From Knoxdaviesia capensis (taxonomy: Eukaryota; Ascomycota; Sordariomycetes; Microascales; Gondwanamycetaceae): a stretch of DNA of 64,000 nucleotides. Below the pieces are notes generated by a model that had not been told where the DNA came from, searched no databases, and was given only the letters and a program-made list of their open reading frames with translations. Below are positions 10,641 through 22,546 of this stretch, piece by piece. The translations under genes were made by a program, and so were the position numbers. Position 1 is the stretch's first letter. Each line of letters begins with the position of its first letter. The stretch lies in NCBI GenBank assembly GCA_001510575.1, contig LNGK01000015.1, positions 62,001-126,000 on the forward strand, in the 5' to 3' direction.

Positions 10641-13600
10641 TGATACGACATCTCACAATATCGGCGGGATGTTATGTCGGCGGGGGCCAACGGCCGGAGA
10701 GCCTGTAGATGAAAGAACACGGAGGGTGGTTTGAATTCCGCGATTCAGAGCGTATGAGCGTATGAATGCAATACTGTCGGCCGGGGTATGAGTTCAGACA
10801 TGCCTCATAGCATAGCAATTGGTCGTGGTAACGGCGTGGTTAGGAGTGGTGGAAGCGGCCGAGAGGAGTAAATGGATCTGTCTGAAAGGAGGCGATGAAG
10901 TGAGGTAACGTATGATTTGATCCGGTTTGACACAAGGGAACACTGGATTGGAGTTCGAATATAAAGTTAGGAGGAGACAGGTCACGGTGGACACTGGTGG
11001 AAGAGCGAGAGAGTTAAACACCAGCGCCAAAAGCCATGTGCTCAACCATAGTCATGGCCAGGGATGATGATATCGGCGTCGAGGTTCCGACAGGACAATC
11101 GTGCGTGACTTGAGCCGAGTGAGCTTAATTTCTATTATTCGGCTCCGATATATGAGAGGAGGACTCGGGGCTCTGCAGAATACAAGTCCGGCCTTGTCCA
11201 GACTAGCTGATACAATGGCGAGCAGGCGGCAGGTATTTGAATACGTTGGGGGAGATAGCATATATGGGCACGAATAGCGAAGCTATTTTGGCCTAGAGAC
11301 CTGACGGAAATTTTATCTGGCTTCGGTGATGTTGGAGAGAGTGAGAGAAATAGAGAAAGACAGCGGGAAGGAGGTATTAGGGATACGGGTTGAGAGAGCT
11401 TGTGATCGATTTCAGCTACTCGTCCCGGAGGGAAGGTGAACGGCAGTATCTCGAGAGGGAGTAATACGCCGAGAGATCAAAATCAGAAGAGAGGGACTTT
11501 TGCTTGGAAGAAATATAGATGTCAAGTTTTTGGAAAAAAGGAGAACAGGCATGAGGAAAGAAAAAGAAGAGGAGAACACCTCCAAACCAGCCCGGGATCT
11601 AGCCTTGCTCAGTTTTGAGAACGGGTTTCTTGCACTTTCCCATGCCCCAAAGTTCATGTCATCATTCGTATTATTTTAATTTATTTGTCTACCGGATGTC
11701 TACTACAGATTCCTCTCTCATTAAGCCGTCTCTTAGTTTTCGGGGAAGGCTGGTTTTCCCCCTAAGAGCTTAGCTTCCAAGTCGTTGTGTGTCCGGCCGT
11801 TGACTTACAGACTCGATTTTGCTGCTAACGTCATTTACTCCAGCTTCACCGTTCTACAGCTGTACGATACCTACGAAGTCTGCTGTCCATCGTTATATAG
11901 CTCAATTACTAGGAAGTCAATGTGGGGGGGTTTTTTTTAATTTTTACACCAGGTGCGTGCCGGATCCGGACCCCCGGGTTTTTGCCTGACCGGAACTCTC
12001 CACATCCCACTTTAAATATCACTCTTATCCACTGCGTCGGGACCTCCGCATTGACAACTGGGGGGTTATTTCTAGCATATATCAACAATATTACAGTTGT
12101 CAAAATATGCCACATCTATGCTCGGTTTCTTCACTCTCTGGAATGCGACAATCTCCAGCCCCCACCAAACTAGTCTCAACATCGATAATGCTTTGGGAGA
12201 GCAGCTCGCTAGACGGACGGGGCGTGATATGGGAAATGCGGATACAATTTTTTTTTTCCTGTTGTGCTTGTTTTTCTTCTCCTCGGAAACAGCCTGGTAC
12301 AAGTGGATTTCCCACGCTCTTCTTCAAATGGACAGTAGTGGTAACAGAAAATCTCACAGCTCCGTGTCGTCTCGCCAGTCGTATTCCGGGTTTCTAGCCA
12401 CTGGCTCGAGCGTCCCGATCTTGGCTTGGCCCTGAAACCCCCTACGCACGCGAGAAGGACAAAAAAGAGCGCCTCTATAGTGTCCGTTGACCGAAAGCCA
12501 ATCGCGGACATCTCTCTCTCTCTCTCCAAAGTTCAACAATTCTAAGTGAGAAAAGCTTCTCGAACTGGTATGAGTGGAGTGGAAAGGTGTTCACACATGT
12601 CAAGGCGGAATGAAAGCGTCTAATTGAGAACCGCAGGCTTGAGTAAAGGATTTCACAGAATATTAAGCACGGAGACGGGTCCTACCGTTGCCGTCGGACC
12701 CCCGTTGCCCCAGAATTCTTGTCATATCACAGCTCAGACGACGGCATCCGCATTCCGACGGCAAAACAAAGGTGGAGGTAATCTCTCGCTGAATTTCACG
12801 CTTGTCACAGCCGGACCGGTCCAGATGTCCACAGACCGCACCTGGTTTTCCACACGGCCCTCTGTTTTGGGGACTGGTTCAAATTCTTCCCAAGGCGTCG
12901 TGGTGGTGGTGATTCTGTAGCTACTCCCCCTATACTGTGCCGGTGTGAGGGAAAATGCTAGAAAGAATCTGCACATGTTTTTCCCCGGAGCTGACTGGGT
13001 CTTTGCAAGCACTACCTCTCTGACTTACCGTTAGTTTGGGTGTCTAAACCGCCATGTGCCTCAGAAATCAGCTGGGCCATGCACCTGGGCCATTATCGCC
13101 CTCTTCTCTTCCTCGTGTCCACCCGGGACTGTCACGTGTTCAAATCTCCGGGTCGCAACCATTGGCGCCCGTCCATCGAGAATTCTCCATGGGCCTGGCG
13201 AGTATGCGAGGAAGTATCGTGGCCAGAGCGTTGTCGGAGAGAACCCCTTGGGGCACTAACCGAAGTCTCTTTCTATACGGGAGCCAGGCCCAACAAGCTG
13301 CGTAAACCACCTTGTTCTAGGGGTTTCTTATGCACATGCGCTCAGGCTCTCGGCGTCCAGGAATACACCAATTGTAGATTTCTGCGATTAGGTATCATGT
13401 CTTCCGGCCGGCCGAGAAGCATTCACAGAAACAAAAGAAGCAAACGATCAGAGGATGCATCCCCGAAATGAAATGTTTTAATTTTGTTGCCCCCTTCTCG
13501 CTCAAAGTTGTCCTAAAAATTATCTAGAGAAAGATTCCCTACACGCTCATCTTTCCTGTTGGCCATGTATCCGGTTCTTCCAGATAATGTGCTTTCCTTT

Positions 13601-14399
13601 CTGTTCTTCTAAATGCCGTTTGCTGCATGTCCATTTTGATGATTTTTGTGTACCCGTTAATACTCCCGGCCGGAGAAACAAAATTAAGATCAAACCCTGT
13701 GAAGCCCTTCATAAAGTCCGACGAGTTTTCAGTGACGAAAAGAAAGAGAGAAAAATGTCCATACACCAGATCTGATTCCCGCCAAAATGACAATGATAAT
13801 AGAAAAACACAAGTGCAAACTTGGAGCGCCGGCTTTCCATAAGAAACAAGAAATCAAAATACAACTCCCCAACCCATTCACGTGGAACTGACGGAAGGGG
13901 AAATATGATAGAAGAGATAACAGTACGTTAATACAATAGGAAGTGAACAGAAGAGAAGAGAAAATGGGAGATAGGAAAAGGTCATTAATAGAAGCCGTGA
14001 ATCATGTCTTTCTTGTCTAAAAAAAAAGTTGGTACTGAAGGGAAGTTATTAGACCGGAAATGGAGGAGGGGAGAAGCGCGAAGACACCGATGGAGTTGAT
14101 TAATGGAATATCAACCATCTCTGTCGCTTGTCTCTTCAAGGAGGTGAGTCTGAGAGAATGAAACAAGGTTTAGGTGGGAGGCTACTGGAGCAGGGGACGG
14201 GGTGGGTGAAATGGGCGGAGCAGAGTGTGTGTGAGAGTGGAAGAAGAAAATGGGAAAAAAGGAGGACTGATGGAGGAAGGAGTAACAGAATTGAAAGGAC
14301 AAATTGTTTTGAGGATGTTTTTCCGAGCTCATCTTGGATTGAGCATGACGGTTCTTAAGGAACTAGAGCAGGTCTGGTCATAAGATAATGGTAGGGAGA
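10641..14399. other. gene-free stretch
   Basis: No domain or convincing spliced gene is found in 3.7 kb. An AT- and homopolymer-rich island at about 11915-12110 (G7 next to T8, then CCCCCGGGTTTTTGCC) looks like repeat remnant rather than gene. The open frame at 13040-13471 (+) has no recognisable motif. From 14100 to 14399 the sequence is probably the 3' untranslated region of the YAG7-like gene. Confidence 0.4.
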
Positions 14400-16018
14400 C
14401 TAAGAAGACTCTTCCTGGCGATGGGGGGCGCCGCGGAAGCCTCCGTTAGCACCGCCACGAGGGCCGCCACGGCCACGGGGGCCATCACCACGAAAGCCAC
14501 CACGTCCACGGAACTGGCTACCGCGGCCACGGCCGCGCCAGTTACCGCCCTCACGGGGAGGACGGGTGCGCTGAACCTGGTGGAAGCCATCGTTGGGGTC
14601 GGCAGCGACCTAGGGTGGAGAAAAAAGATAAGTCGAGTTAGTAAGCATTAGAAAGGGTGGAAGCAATTGCAAGGCCCATCAGGGATCCCGAGCTTACCTG
14701 AGGCTGGACGTCAGGCTGCTCATCAGCCCAGGCAGTCTTGACTGGGCCAGAGACAGGCTCGACTTCAGCGATAGCGGCCGGGGCGGGTTCGGCCGAAGAC
14801 TCGGCAGCGACGGGGTCACGGGGAACAGTAACCCACTCCCGCGAGATGGAAGCGGACATGTCGTCTCCATTAGCAGACAGTTCGGCGGGCTGCGACTCGG
14901 TAGCCTCGCCGTTGGTAAGAGAGGTGGGCTCAGCCAGGTCAGTCTCAGAAATAGGCTCGGTCTGGGCTGCCTCATCGGTAGGGGCTGCCTCGGCCGGCTG
15001 CTCCGAGGGAGCGAAGTAGGGAGCGGTGTAAGCACGAGAAATGGCCTTGACCTGAGCGAAGGTGGTCTGGAGGGGTTCGCCAGAGGTGCTGACAGTAGTG
15101 TCGTCGGTTCCTTCGACAAGCTGGAGCATAGTCTTCACGGCGACGTCGTCACCAGTGTAGACCTGGAGGAGAACACCTTCAAGCGCCATATTCTCGTCAA
15201 GAGAAGGATCGGCCTCCTCAGCACGACGGGCAGCGGCCAGTCTAAGGAACAGAGAAATGCTCCGAAGGGCATCAACCACCACGGCCTTAGCAGTGGCAGC
15301 ATGCTCCTCAGTAAGGCTGAGGATGGCTTCCGCCTTTTCCTTCTCAAGCTTCTCGGTCACCTCCTTAACAGCCTGGTCCTTCTCGGCAGTAGCCCAGGCA
15401 CGGAATTCGGCGTCAATCTTCTGTTGAGCGGAAAGCTGCTGCTCAAGCTCGGCAAGCTGGGCCTGGAGAATGGGCTTCTTCTGCAGCTGAGCCTTTTGGT
15501 CGGGGTTAATAATCTTCGATTCGACAAGATCAGCCAGAGACTTGTCGGGGTGCTCGGTGACAAGGGTCTCGGTTTTGGCAATGTTCGACTATCCAACACA
15601 ACGATAATAGAGTCAGAATAATTGTCTTCAAGCAAACTAACAGTCATTCGTTCTGGGGGGAAATGCTCTCTCAGAGGTCAGAGGCAACTCACAAGCTTCT
15701 TGTTCACATTGCGGATATTCCTGGAGAAAAATACAGTTAGTGTTTGTTCCGCGCCACGGAGCACGTGAGACGTCTTTCAGTGTCCAAACGCAGAACATAA
15801 GAGAGTCAATTGATGAAGGTTGGGAATTAGAAATATGCTCACTTCTGGATCTCCTTGATGAGGAAGTTTTCGCGGCCGATATCGACGGCAGCCTCGGTGT
15901 TCTTGTCAACGCTGTGGGAGACAGACGGGGCAGGGGAGTCGGTACGGTTGCTCTTCTTCTTAGAGCTCTTCGAGGCGCCCGACTGGCGGGGAGGGTTCTG
16001 GGTGGCGGCGGCCGCCAT
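14400..16018 (-). CDS. YAG7-like RGG-repeat protein
   Basis: Homologue of the fungal YAG7 family, a poorly characterised group thought to be cytosolic and RNA-associated. Four exons fit: 15843-16018, 15693-15720 (only 28 nt), 14698-15588 and 14400-14609, giving 434 residues. The N-terminus is Ala/Ser/Lys-rich (KSSKKKSNRT). Next comes the family core, KNIRNVNKKL...NPDQKAQLQKKP, then a coiled-coil-like Gln/Leu/Ala/Glu region near residues 100-170. The middle is acidic and disordered. The C-terminus, read from the last exon, has an RGG/RG box (WRGRGRG, FRGRGGFRG, GPRGRGGPRGG), typical of RNA-binding proteins. The tiny second exon carries the conserved KNIRNVNKKL residues, and its phases (2 then 0) are consistent. 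Family assignment rests on recall of the core motif. Confidence 0.8.
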
Positions 16019-17454
16019 CTTCTCTAATTATGAGTAAAATTGAGGGATTTGGAAAGGAAAAGGCGATGTCTCTGACGGAGACGAATGGCGGCGAGATTCT
16101 GGGTTGATGGGTACACCAAGGAAGTTGGTGGATGTGGGAGATGGATGAAAACTGGAGAAGAGGAAAAAAAGAGTTGAGAAGAAAGTCACAATATGGGCCT
16201 AGAAAGATAGCAAAAAGAAAAATCTAGTCAGAAGTGATCAGGCACGAGAGAGATGTTTATCTCCTATGAAAGAGAAAACAGAGAAAGCATACAAGGTTCG
16301 ACGATGCTATGCTGGAGCCTAACAGCCGGTCAAGATATGTGTCTTAAAGATTCGTGAGGTTCAGGAACGAACAGTCCAGAGGAGACGATTATACAAGAAA
16401 GCCAATTGGGAGGAATCAACAAGGCGGGTGAGAGTAGTAAATCTTACGATTCAGAATAAAGTGCGAAGATAAGAGTGTGGAAAGGAGAAGAATATGGAAG
16501 TGATAGAGAGAGAATAGTATTTAGAGGATCTTGTAGGAAAATCAAAGGAGGAAAAAAAAAGGAAAGCTTCGTGAGAAAACAAGGAAGCCAACTCAGGGCT
16601 ATTCAATTACGCCTTTCCATGGCCTTTCATCCTCCAATAGAAAATGGCCTTGTCCCTTTGGTATCATCAACTGAGATTCAGGGCCCTACCGCCTATAATG
16701 ATCCAAATATGGTCACTACAAACTTCATGGTTCATACGGAAAGTCTTGGATATTGTAGTGCCTGATCAAACAACAGGGGGAGGCCATAGTGTCCACCAGC
16801 CAATTAGAGGGTTGATTTTCAGCTTTAGCGGATCCCTCTAGAATCTCATGGAAAGGCCCTCCAGTGACTCTGAGTCCAGATGACACCTACGAGTAGATAA
16901 TGATTGAAGGAAAGGGCGGAAGCATGGTTCAATTTTCAGCTAGCTCTAACCGACAGATAGGAGGACATGTAAGGACCTGTATGTACTGTAGAGACACGCA
17001 CGATACAGATGCGCGTGCATGCACATGCCGGCAGAATTGTGTTCCGGAAGGCGTGGCTCAGTCCTTTTCCGTTGAGTCACAAATCCTCCAGATAGGTCCA
17101 GCTCTGAGGCATCACATGGAGCATCAGGGATGCCGGAAGTCCAGTGATATCCTAACTCCCAGATTCCGGTCTTGTTCCAGGCAGATCGCCATTCTTCCTT
17201 AGCCATGCCGGATTTATGTCCGCATCCTGGTGTGGTCCCCAAGTGTGTATGCCCGGTTTACCCTCCAAACTATTGGTGACATCCAATGTGTTTGTTTGTC
17301 ATGGTCTGAGCTCGGCATGCGTTAGACGGAGTGAGGGTTAAACGTTCAAAGGGCGCGTAAAAATAGAATAGGTGAGAATGTTCGTACGGATCCGTTTGTT
17401 CGATTCTTCGTAGAGATATTGTGTAGTTGAGCGTGGCGCATAAGCATCACACAT
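16019..17454. other. intergenic
   Basis: The first part (16019-16550) is the promoter and leader side of the YAG7-like gene. It is purine-rich on the plus strand, that is CT-rich in the direction of that gene. No coding region or RNA gene is seen in the rest. The segment 17200-17454 is probably the 3' untranslated region of the CENP-W-like gene. Confidence 0.5.
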
Positions 17455-17967
17455 TCAGCCCTTGAACTTGGCCAGAGCGTCCTATTCATCAAATCAATCC
17501 AAACACGTTAGATACTAGTCACCATAAGCACAATTGAGAGACGCCATATTCGGAAACTCACGGCTGTCACTTTCTTGACGCTCTGGGCCGAAATGCCCCG
17601 TTCACCAGCCTGCTTGGAGGCAATGGACGCCTCCTTCACGAGTCTACAAGAATCAGTTGAGTCAGCGCAGTCCTGAGCGATTGGAATCGTGTAAGTCGGA
17701 TGGGGCCATACGATTGCATGAAAAGAACGTAGTCCAGATAGATCTGTAAACAAAATTTCATCCATTGTTAGTCTGGTCTAGGTACAGCAGACGAGAAGAG
17801 TTGTGATGCAATCACGGTGGTAGCGACGCGTTTGGTAAACACGCGACCGGATATTCGGGCGGTCGGCTCACCAGGACATCGACATTCTTGCTGATGTTGC
17901 AGTTCGAATGCGCCTTCACGATCTTCTTCACTGTTCCGCGAGGATAAACTTTGCCTCCGGGAGCCAT
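17455..17967 (-). CDS. CENP-W-like histone-fold protein
   Basis: Small histone-fold protein of the CBF/NF-Y/archaeal-histone type, best matching the fungal CENP-W family. CENP-W pairs with CENP-T in the inner kinetochore (CCAN) and binds centromeric DNA. Four exons fit: 17872-17967, 17712-17743, 17562-17643 and 17455-17481, giving 78 residues with consistent phases (0, 2, 0). Read in order they give a basic N-terminus (GGKVYPRGTVKKIVKAHS), a first helix and loop (NISKNVDVLIYLDYVLFMQ), the central helix (LVKEASIASKQAGER) and the third helix region (ISAQSVKKVTADALAKFKG). The length and three-helix plan fit a minimal histone fold. A CBF/NF-Y-type transcription factor subunit is the alternative. 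The gene is divergent from prefoldin subunit 4. Confidence 0.8.
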
Positions 17968-18762
17968 CGTTGCGGGTGTTTAATGCGTGGTGTCGAATAG
18001 GGCTGGAGGGGTGGTTGCAGGTGGGAGTGTTCGGTAAAAGTAAACAACTTGGATCTCATGGTTGAAGAAAGAAATTATGGGGTTGTTGTTGTTGGTTGGT
18101 TGGCTAACCCTAAGTTGACCAATTTTTGCACATAGTCTTAACCCTGAAATCAAATGCACTCATATTTCAAGTATGCATGCACCAGCTTGTAGAGCCATAA
18201 CCCTAACTCCAATACCAAAGAAGCCAACCAGCATTTGAATCAATCAAGCAACAGAAGTTATCACATCAGGGAGCTACCATTCTTCAGGAACAACTTAAAG
18301 CAGGCTGGCTACATGTACCCACCTAGTAGATACCAATTCTAGATGGATTGTGCAAGTAATCGAGCAAGGCCACACACTTCAGGGTGTAGGTGTCCGAACA
18401 AGGGGCCTGCTTTTCTTTTTCTCCAAGCCTGGTCAGGTTGTGAAACTGGAAAATCCACAAGAGCCTTTTTGAACTGTTACCTGCAGATGTCTGGCGGTTG
18501 TGTTTACGATTCGACAACAGTGTGGTAGTTGAGGTTCTGCGTGCCACTTTTGGTAATAAAGGTGGAGAATGAAGGTTAGATCCATGCAGCTTCGGTGAGC
18601 TCGTTAACCAGCCAATAGTCTACACCCACCCTCCATACCCCCACAAGGCAATTTTGGTCCAGCTGCCCCTCGTAGGCTACACGTTTTTTTCCACTTTGCG
18701 ACATCCCCAAGACAGCAGAAGAAAAGAACTGTCAATCGCCAGCGTCACACTTCAAAAAAAAA
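17968..18762. promoter_or_regulatory. divergent promoter region
   Basis: This 795-bp gap separates the start codons of the CENP-W-like gene (leftward) and prefoldin subunit 4 (rightward), so it should hold both promoters. Two telobox-like motifs (AACCCTA) lie at 18105-18111 and 18199-18205. A short GTT-repeat tract is at 18082-18096. No TATA box stands out. Confidence 0.6.
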
Positions 18763-19457
18763 ATGTCTTCTTTGTCACGGCGGCGCATGGTAAGTACCGC
18801 CCCGCGACCAGGACCTCAAGAAAATGGGGTGTGGGTGTGTCGGAGCCGGCAAGCTAACCTCTGTGCGAACGACAACAGCTGTCGAAGGAGGACGAGGCCA
18901 CCGCGGGCGACGAGATCGAGGTGCGCCGGGAGGACCAGGACCACATCAACCAATTCAGCCGGTTAAACCAGCGCGAGCAAACACTGGAGGAAGAGCTCCA
19001 GGCGAAAACGGTGCGCCCGGGCTTTCTCCTTCCCGTCCCAAAGCTCCAACCCAAACTGACACACAGCGCGATCCGAGCCACCACCCATAGAAAGAAAAGG
19101 AGGAGCTCGACGATATCAGCAGCGAGCTGGAACTAGCAGACGAGGACGAGAAGGTCCCGTAAGTTCACACACGCCCGGGACTGTCCCCACCGTTCTCTGA
19201 ATGCGCATCTAGAAGACTAACCCGTATCCACACGCGCGCGCGCTCGCCGTGACAAACGCCCCAGATACAAAATCGGTGACTCGTTCTTCCACGTCTCGCT
19301 AGAGCAAGCGCAAGAAATGCTCGCCGGCGCCACGACCCGCATCGACGAAGAGATCTCCGAACTCGAGGACAAACTGTCCACCATCCGCGAACAGATGAAT
19401 GACCTCAAGGTCCAGCTGTATGCCCGGTTCGGCCGCAGCATCAACCTGGAGAAATAG
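18763..19457 (+). CDS. prefoldin subunit 4
   Basis: Beta-type subunit of the hexameric prefoldin co-chaperone, which passes unfolded actin and tubulin to the cytosolic chaperonin (yeast Gim3/Pfd4). Four exons fit: 18763-18789, 18879-19010, 19091-19158 and 19265-19457, giving 139 residues, the usual length. The order is N-terminal coiled coil (EDQDHINQFSRLNQRE, a conserved Pfd4 stretch), an acidic turn (ELELADEDE), then the beta-hairpin region YKIGDSFFHVSLEQA, which is diagnostic for subunit 4, and a C-terminal coiled coil ending near FGRSINLEK. The first exon encodes only nine residues. Three introns of about 80-106 bp split a short gene, which is common in Eurotiomycete housekeeping genes. 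Confidence 0.92.
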
Positions 19458-19980
19458 GTGTGGCGTGCACATTTTGGGAGTCACCCGGTTCGAGCATGCG
19501 TTTCCATCCGTCCTCTTTGGGTGGTTAGATATGCCGTGGTCTCCGTGGACTATGTTACTCACATACACATGCGGTCTACGGGTTGGGATGCCGTTTCATC
19601 GGCACGGAATTAAGAAATGTGAATGATAGGTACATTGTGTATTAAGACAAAAGTAAGGTTTGATAAATATACCCAGTCATGTCAGTGATGAATTGTATCT
19701 GAAGCTATCTATGGTATTCTCAACAATCTCAATACCAATGCATCTAACACCACTATTGCCATTCACCCATCTCCCGTACAAATTATACTTCGACATTGAC
19801 TAAACTCTGCGAACTTTTAGAACACTGATCGACTTGGTAACGAAACTGGCGGACCTGAACAGAAAAACAGAAAAGACTGGGGGAAAAAAAAGACAATCGA
19901 AGAACCAGTCAAATAAAAAGATGTTAAAAACACACAAGATGAAAAGGCGGTAACCCCGTTACCTCGGGTATGTTCTCTGC
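19458..19980. other. intergenic between convergent genes
   Basis: This is the region between the 3' ends of prefoldin subunit 4 and the leftward unknown gene. It is AT-rich after about 19620 and most likely holds both 3' untranslated regions. No open frame or RNA gene is supported. Confidence 0.6.
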
Positions 19981-21740
19981 TCAAGCCGCAGTGGCTGTCG
20001 TCTTTGACGCGGGAACAGGTGAGTCGGGCTCCGCAAATAGACAGCTGCTGAGAATCGCTCTGTTCTTCATGGCCTTTCCCGGGGGTCCATGCCAAGTTCG
20101 GGTTGCAGTCTTCGCGTCAGGTCGGTATTCTTCAGTCGGGGATTGGTCATCCTCATACGACGGTGGAGGAATAGACGATGTGTCGGCACGGCCGTGCTCG
20201 ACCCGAGTGGCCGTCTCGCGCCGGGAGAAGATTCGCAGCCGTCGGGGTGTTGTCGAGGCGGTAGCTTCTGTCGCCTTTGAAACGGTCTGGCCGAAAGCGC
20301 CGCTTTCTCGCCGCGCCTTCATCTGATCCCCAGCCTCTTTAGTGATCTTCCAAGGGGGAGAGATGATACGGAGCTTCTGTCTCACAACAGAACCTATCCA
20401 GCGATAACTACTAGAGATATCGCGTTTTGGAGGAGGTGGTGGCTGAGGAATCTGTTCCTCCAGGGGATCAGAGAATGATACCACAGACGGTCGAACAGCA
20501 GTGTTCTTGTTATCTGCACAAGAGGCGGCCCGGGTCAGTCCCGGGCTACCTCGATCCTGGTCTCGGGATTGAGGTGGCCATTTCGCCCATGAAGGTGAGA
20601 TTTCACTGAGCCGGTTTCCAGCTGAAGCGTCCAGATCGTGCCTCTGTTCAGTTCTGGTAGAGAGTTCGAAGGCGGATGCCCGTCGACGGAGAGCAGGACG
20701 GAGCGAAGGTGTGTTTCCCAACAAGTTAAGGATTTCCTTGCTGGCCAGATTATGTTGCTTGCTACCGTCGGCATTGACAACGGTAGAGTTGTCAATTGCA
20801 ACTGTGGTGGGTCGAATCTTTTGAGCTGGCGCGTTCGTTGAGGGAGTAGTGACCATCTTGAAAGCATCACGCCGGGGATTATTGCCAGCGTTGGTCGGCT
20901 CGGGACGCGTTACCTCAATGCGTGGTGTGCTGGTTTTCATGTTCTTGTTTCGGACAGCGCTTGAATTTGTCGGGTTTCTATGAGTTGGATGTGCGCCTGT
21001 CGGGCTGCTCTCTGTATTGGTTAAATCCAGAGATCCCGTGGAGGAGGCAATACTGTCTGCCAGAAGCCACAACGCCAGATTCGATCGTTCTCCTTCAGTC
21101 GATAGTTGGGAAGGGGACCGCTTGTGGGAAGTTTGGACAGGCGCTTCAGATTCGGTTGGCGGGTCTTGACCATGGGTTCCAGGCACTGGAGCACTAGAAA
21201 CTCGGGATTTCGGCCGAACATGATGGATGATGTATCCTAGACCTGCCCGTCCCCATAAATACTCCCGTTAGCTGCCACATGGTTATTACATGCTCCACCG
21301 TGATAAGATTGCCTACCATTGTCGGTATCCTTCAAAGACGACCCAGCACTTTCAGCCGCTAATGCTATGTCGATGAGGCTAGGAAGACTTGAGCTAGTCC
21401 GTGAACTGATTATCTCGGGTGCCGGTTCCAGGACAGGCTCCTGGACAGCGCGTTCGGTGTGGAACAAGAACGGCTTGAGATATAAAGCGAAGTCCGACAG
21501 GTCATCGGATGGAGGGCCTTCCCCGTCTAGACTGGCATAATGCTGATCAGCTTGGGGGATCTGCAGAAATTGCGTGGTCGCGGATGACTCCGAACTTGAG
21601 GTTGGAAGGCCGTCCTCGATGGGACGTTTCGCTGCATCTGAACCAGCCAACGTCGAGTCCGTGTTGGAGTCCGGAATCCGTGGGGGGCTCGGAGTGATAA
21701 CAATGGAAGGAGATATATTCATGTTTTCGGACATGCCCAA
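19981..21740 (-). CDS. hypothetical disordered protein
   Basis: I do not recognise a family. Two exons fit well, 21263-21740 and 19981-21185, joined by a 77-bp intron (donor GTATTT, acceptor CTCCAG, phase 1), giving 560 residues from the ATG at 21740. The protein is rich in Ser, Thr, Pro and charged residues and has no membrane segment or enzyme motif. Visible landmarks are LSDFALYLKPFLFH in exon 1, a poly-Pro stretch (IPQPPPPPKRD) followed by ISSSYRWIGSVVRQKLRIISPPWKI in the C-terminal third, and PPSYEDD near the end, which resembles a PPxY-type motif. The hydrophobic/aromatic islands in otherwise disordered sequence suggest a scaffold or regulator with short linear motifs. The start is uncertain because probable further exons lie upstream at 21752-22546. 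Confidence 0.6.
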
Positions 21741-21751
21741 AAGGATTTAAC

Positions 21752-22546
21752 GTCTATTCAGTTCATGGACTAGGTGATATCGAGACATGAGATGTGTCTG
21801 GATGTCGTCAGCGAGCTTGAGAATTAAGAGTGGGTGTGATTCTTTTTCCTCCAGAAAAGGATGTATTTGAAGATACGAGGGGAATTCTCGAGTTGGTTCG
21901 GACAACTCAGGTTCAAGGCAGGCGACATTTGTGGGCAATCATCAGCCAAGTCAGCAAGGCATAATCCATGCTATAACCTCCTTCCCTTGAATTCTCAGCC
22001 GGTCGTGCCTTCCAAATTTGACGAGCCGAGAAGGGATCATCATCTGCTACATCTGTGAGTGGGGAAAAAGCGCCGTGTCTCTTTCCGAGACTCAGATGGG
22101 GAGACACGTTGTCCGGATTGCTCCGTCCCGTGTCATTGGAATGAGCTGTGAGAAACTCTGGGCCGTCATCGTCAGCCGATTTCAGGAGGGAAATTTCACG
22201 ACAAGGGGAATGTCAAAGAAAACTCGCTTCTTTGGTATATCTGGGTCCTATCTAAGATGCGCTAGTTTTCATACAAATTCATCGTGTGGTTGTCATTTTG
22301 TCTATATCTCGCGTTCACTTCAAGTCATGATAACCTTCGTTTTTAGGGTTCGGGTTTTCACTGAGAAGGATTCGCTCTGCCTTTGATTTCCGTAGGGACT
22401 GACTGAGTAGCCCCACTCTGCGAAGAAAAGTTGACTCCGATAATAAGACTTTCTATCCGCGAGTTATCCAATGCATCCTCATCCTCCACCAAATCCTTTG
22501 CAACCAGATAGCTGCCATGAATTCTTGTGCCATTGGGCGGATGCAT
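21752..22546 (-). CDS. probable 5' exons of the adjacent hypothetical gene
   Basis: Three open blocks on the minus strand look coding but sit in different phases. The first begins with an ATG at 22546 (MHPPNGTRIHGSYLVAKD...) and runs to about 22360. The second lies at roughly 21975-22157, after a CTGAC branch site and CCCAG acceptor, and reads ...FSARQIWKARPAENS. The third covers about 21750-21911 and reads EFPSYLQIHPFLEEKESHP then LILKLADDIQTHLMSRYHL. The third block has the feel of a conserved helical domain. They most likely form the N-terminus of the protein encoded at 19981-21740, but I could not find donor sites that keep all phases. A separate small gene or a decaying gene is possible. 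Confidence 0.35.

Noticed and set aside
13040..13471. 143-codon open frame on the plus strand
   Set aside because: No recognisable motif, mixed codon usage and overlapping open frames in other phases.
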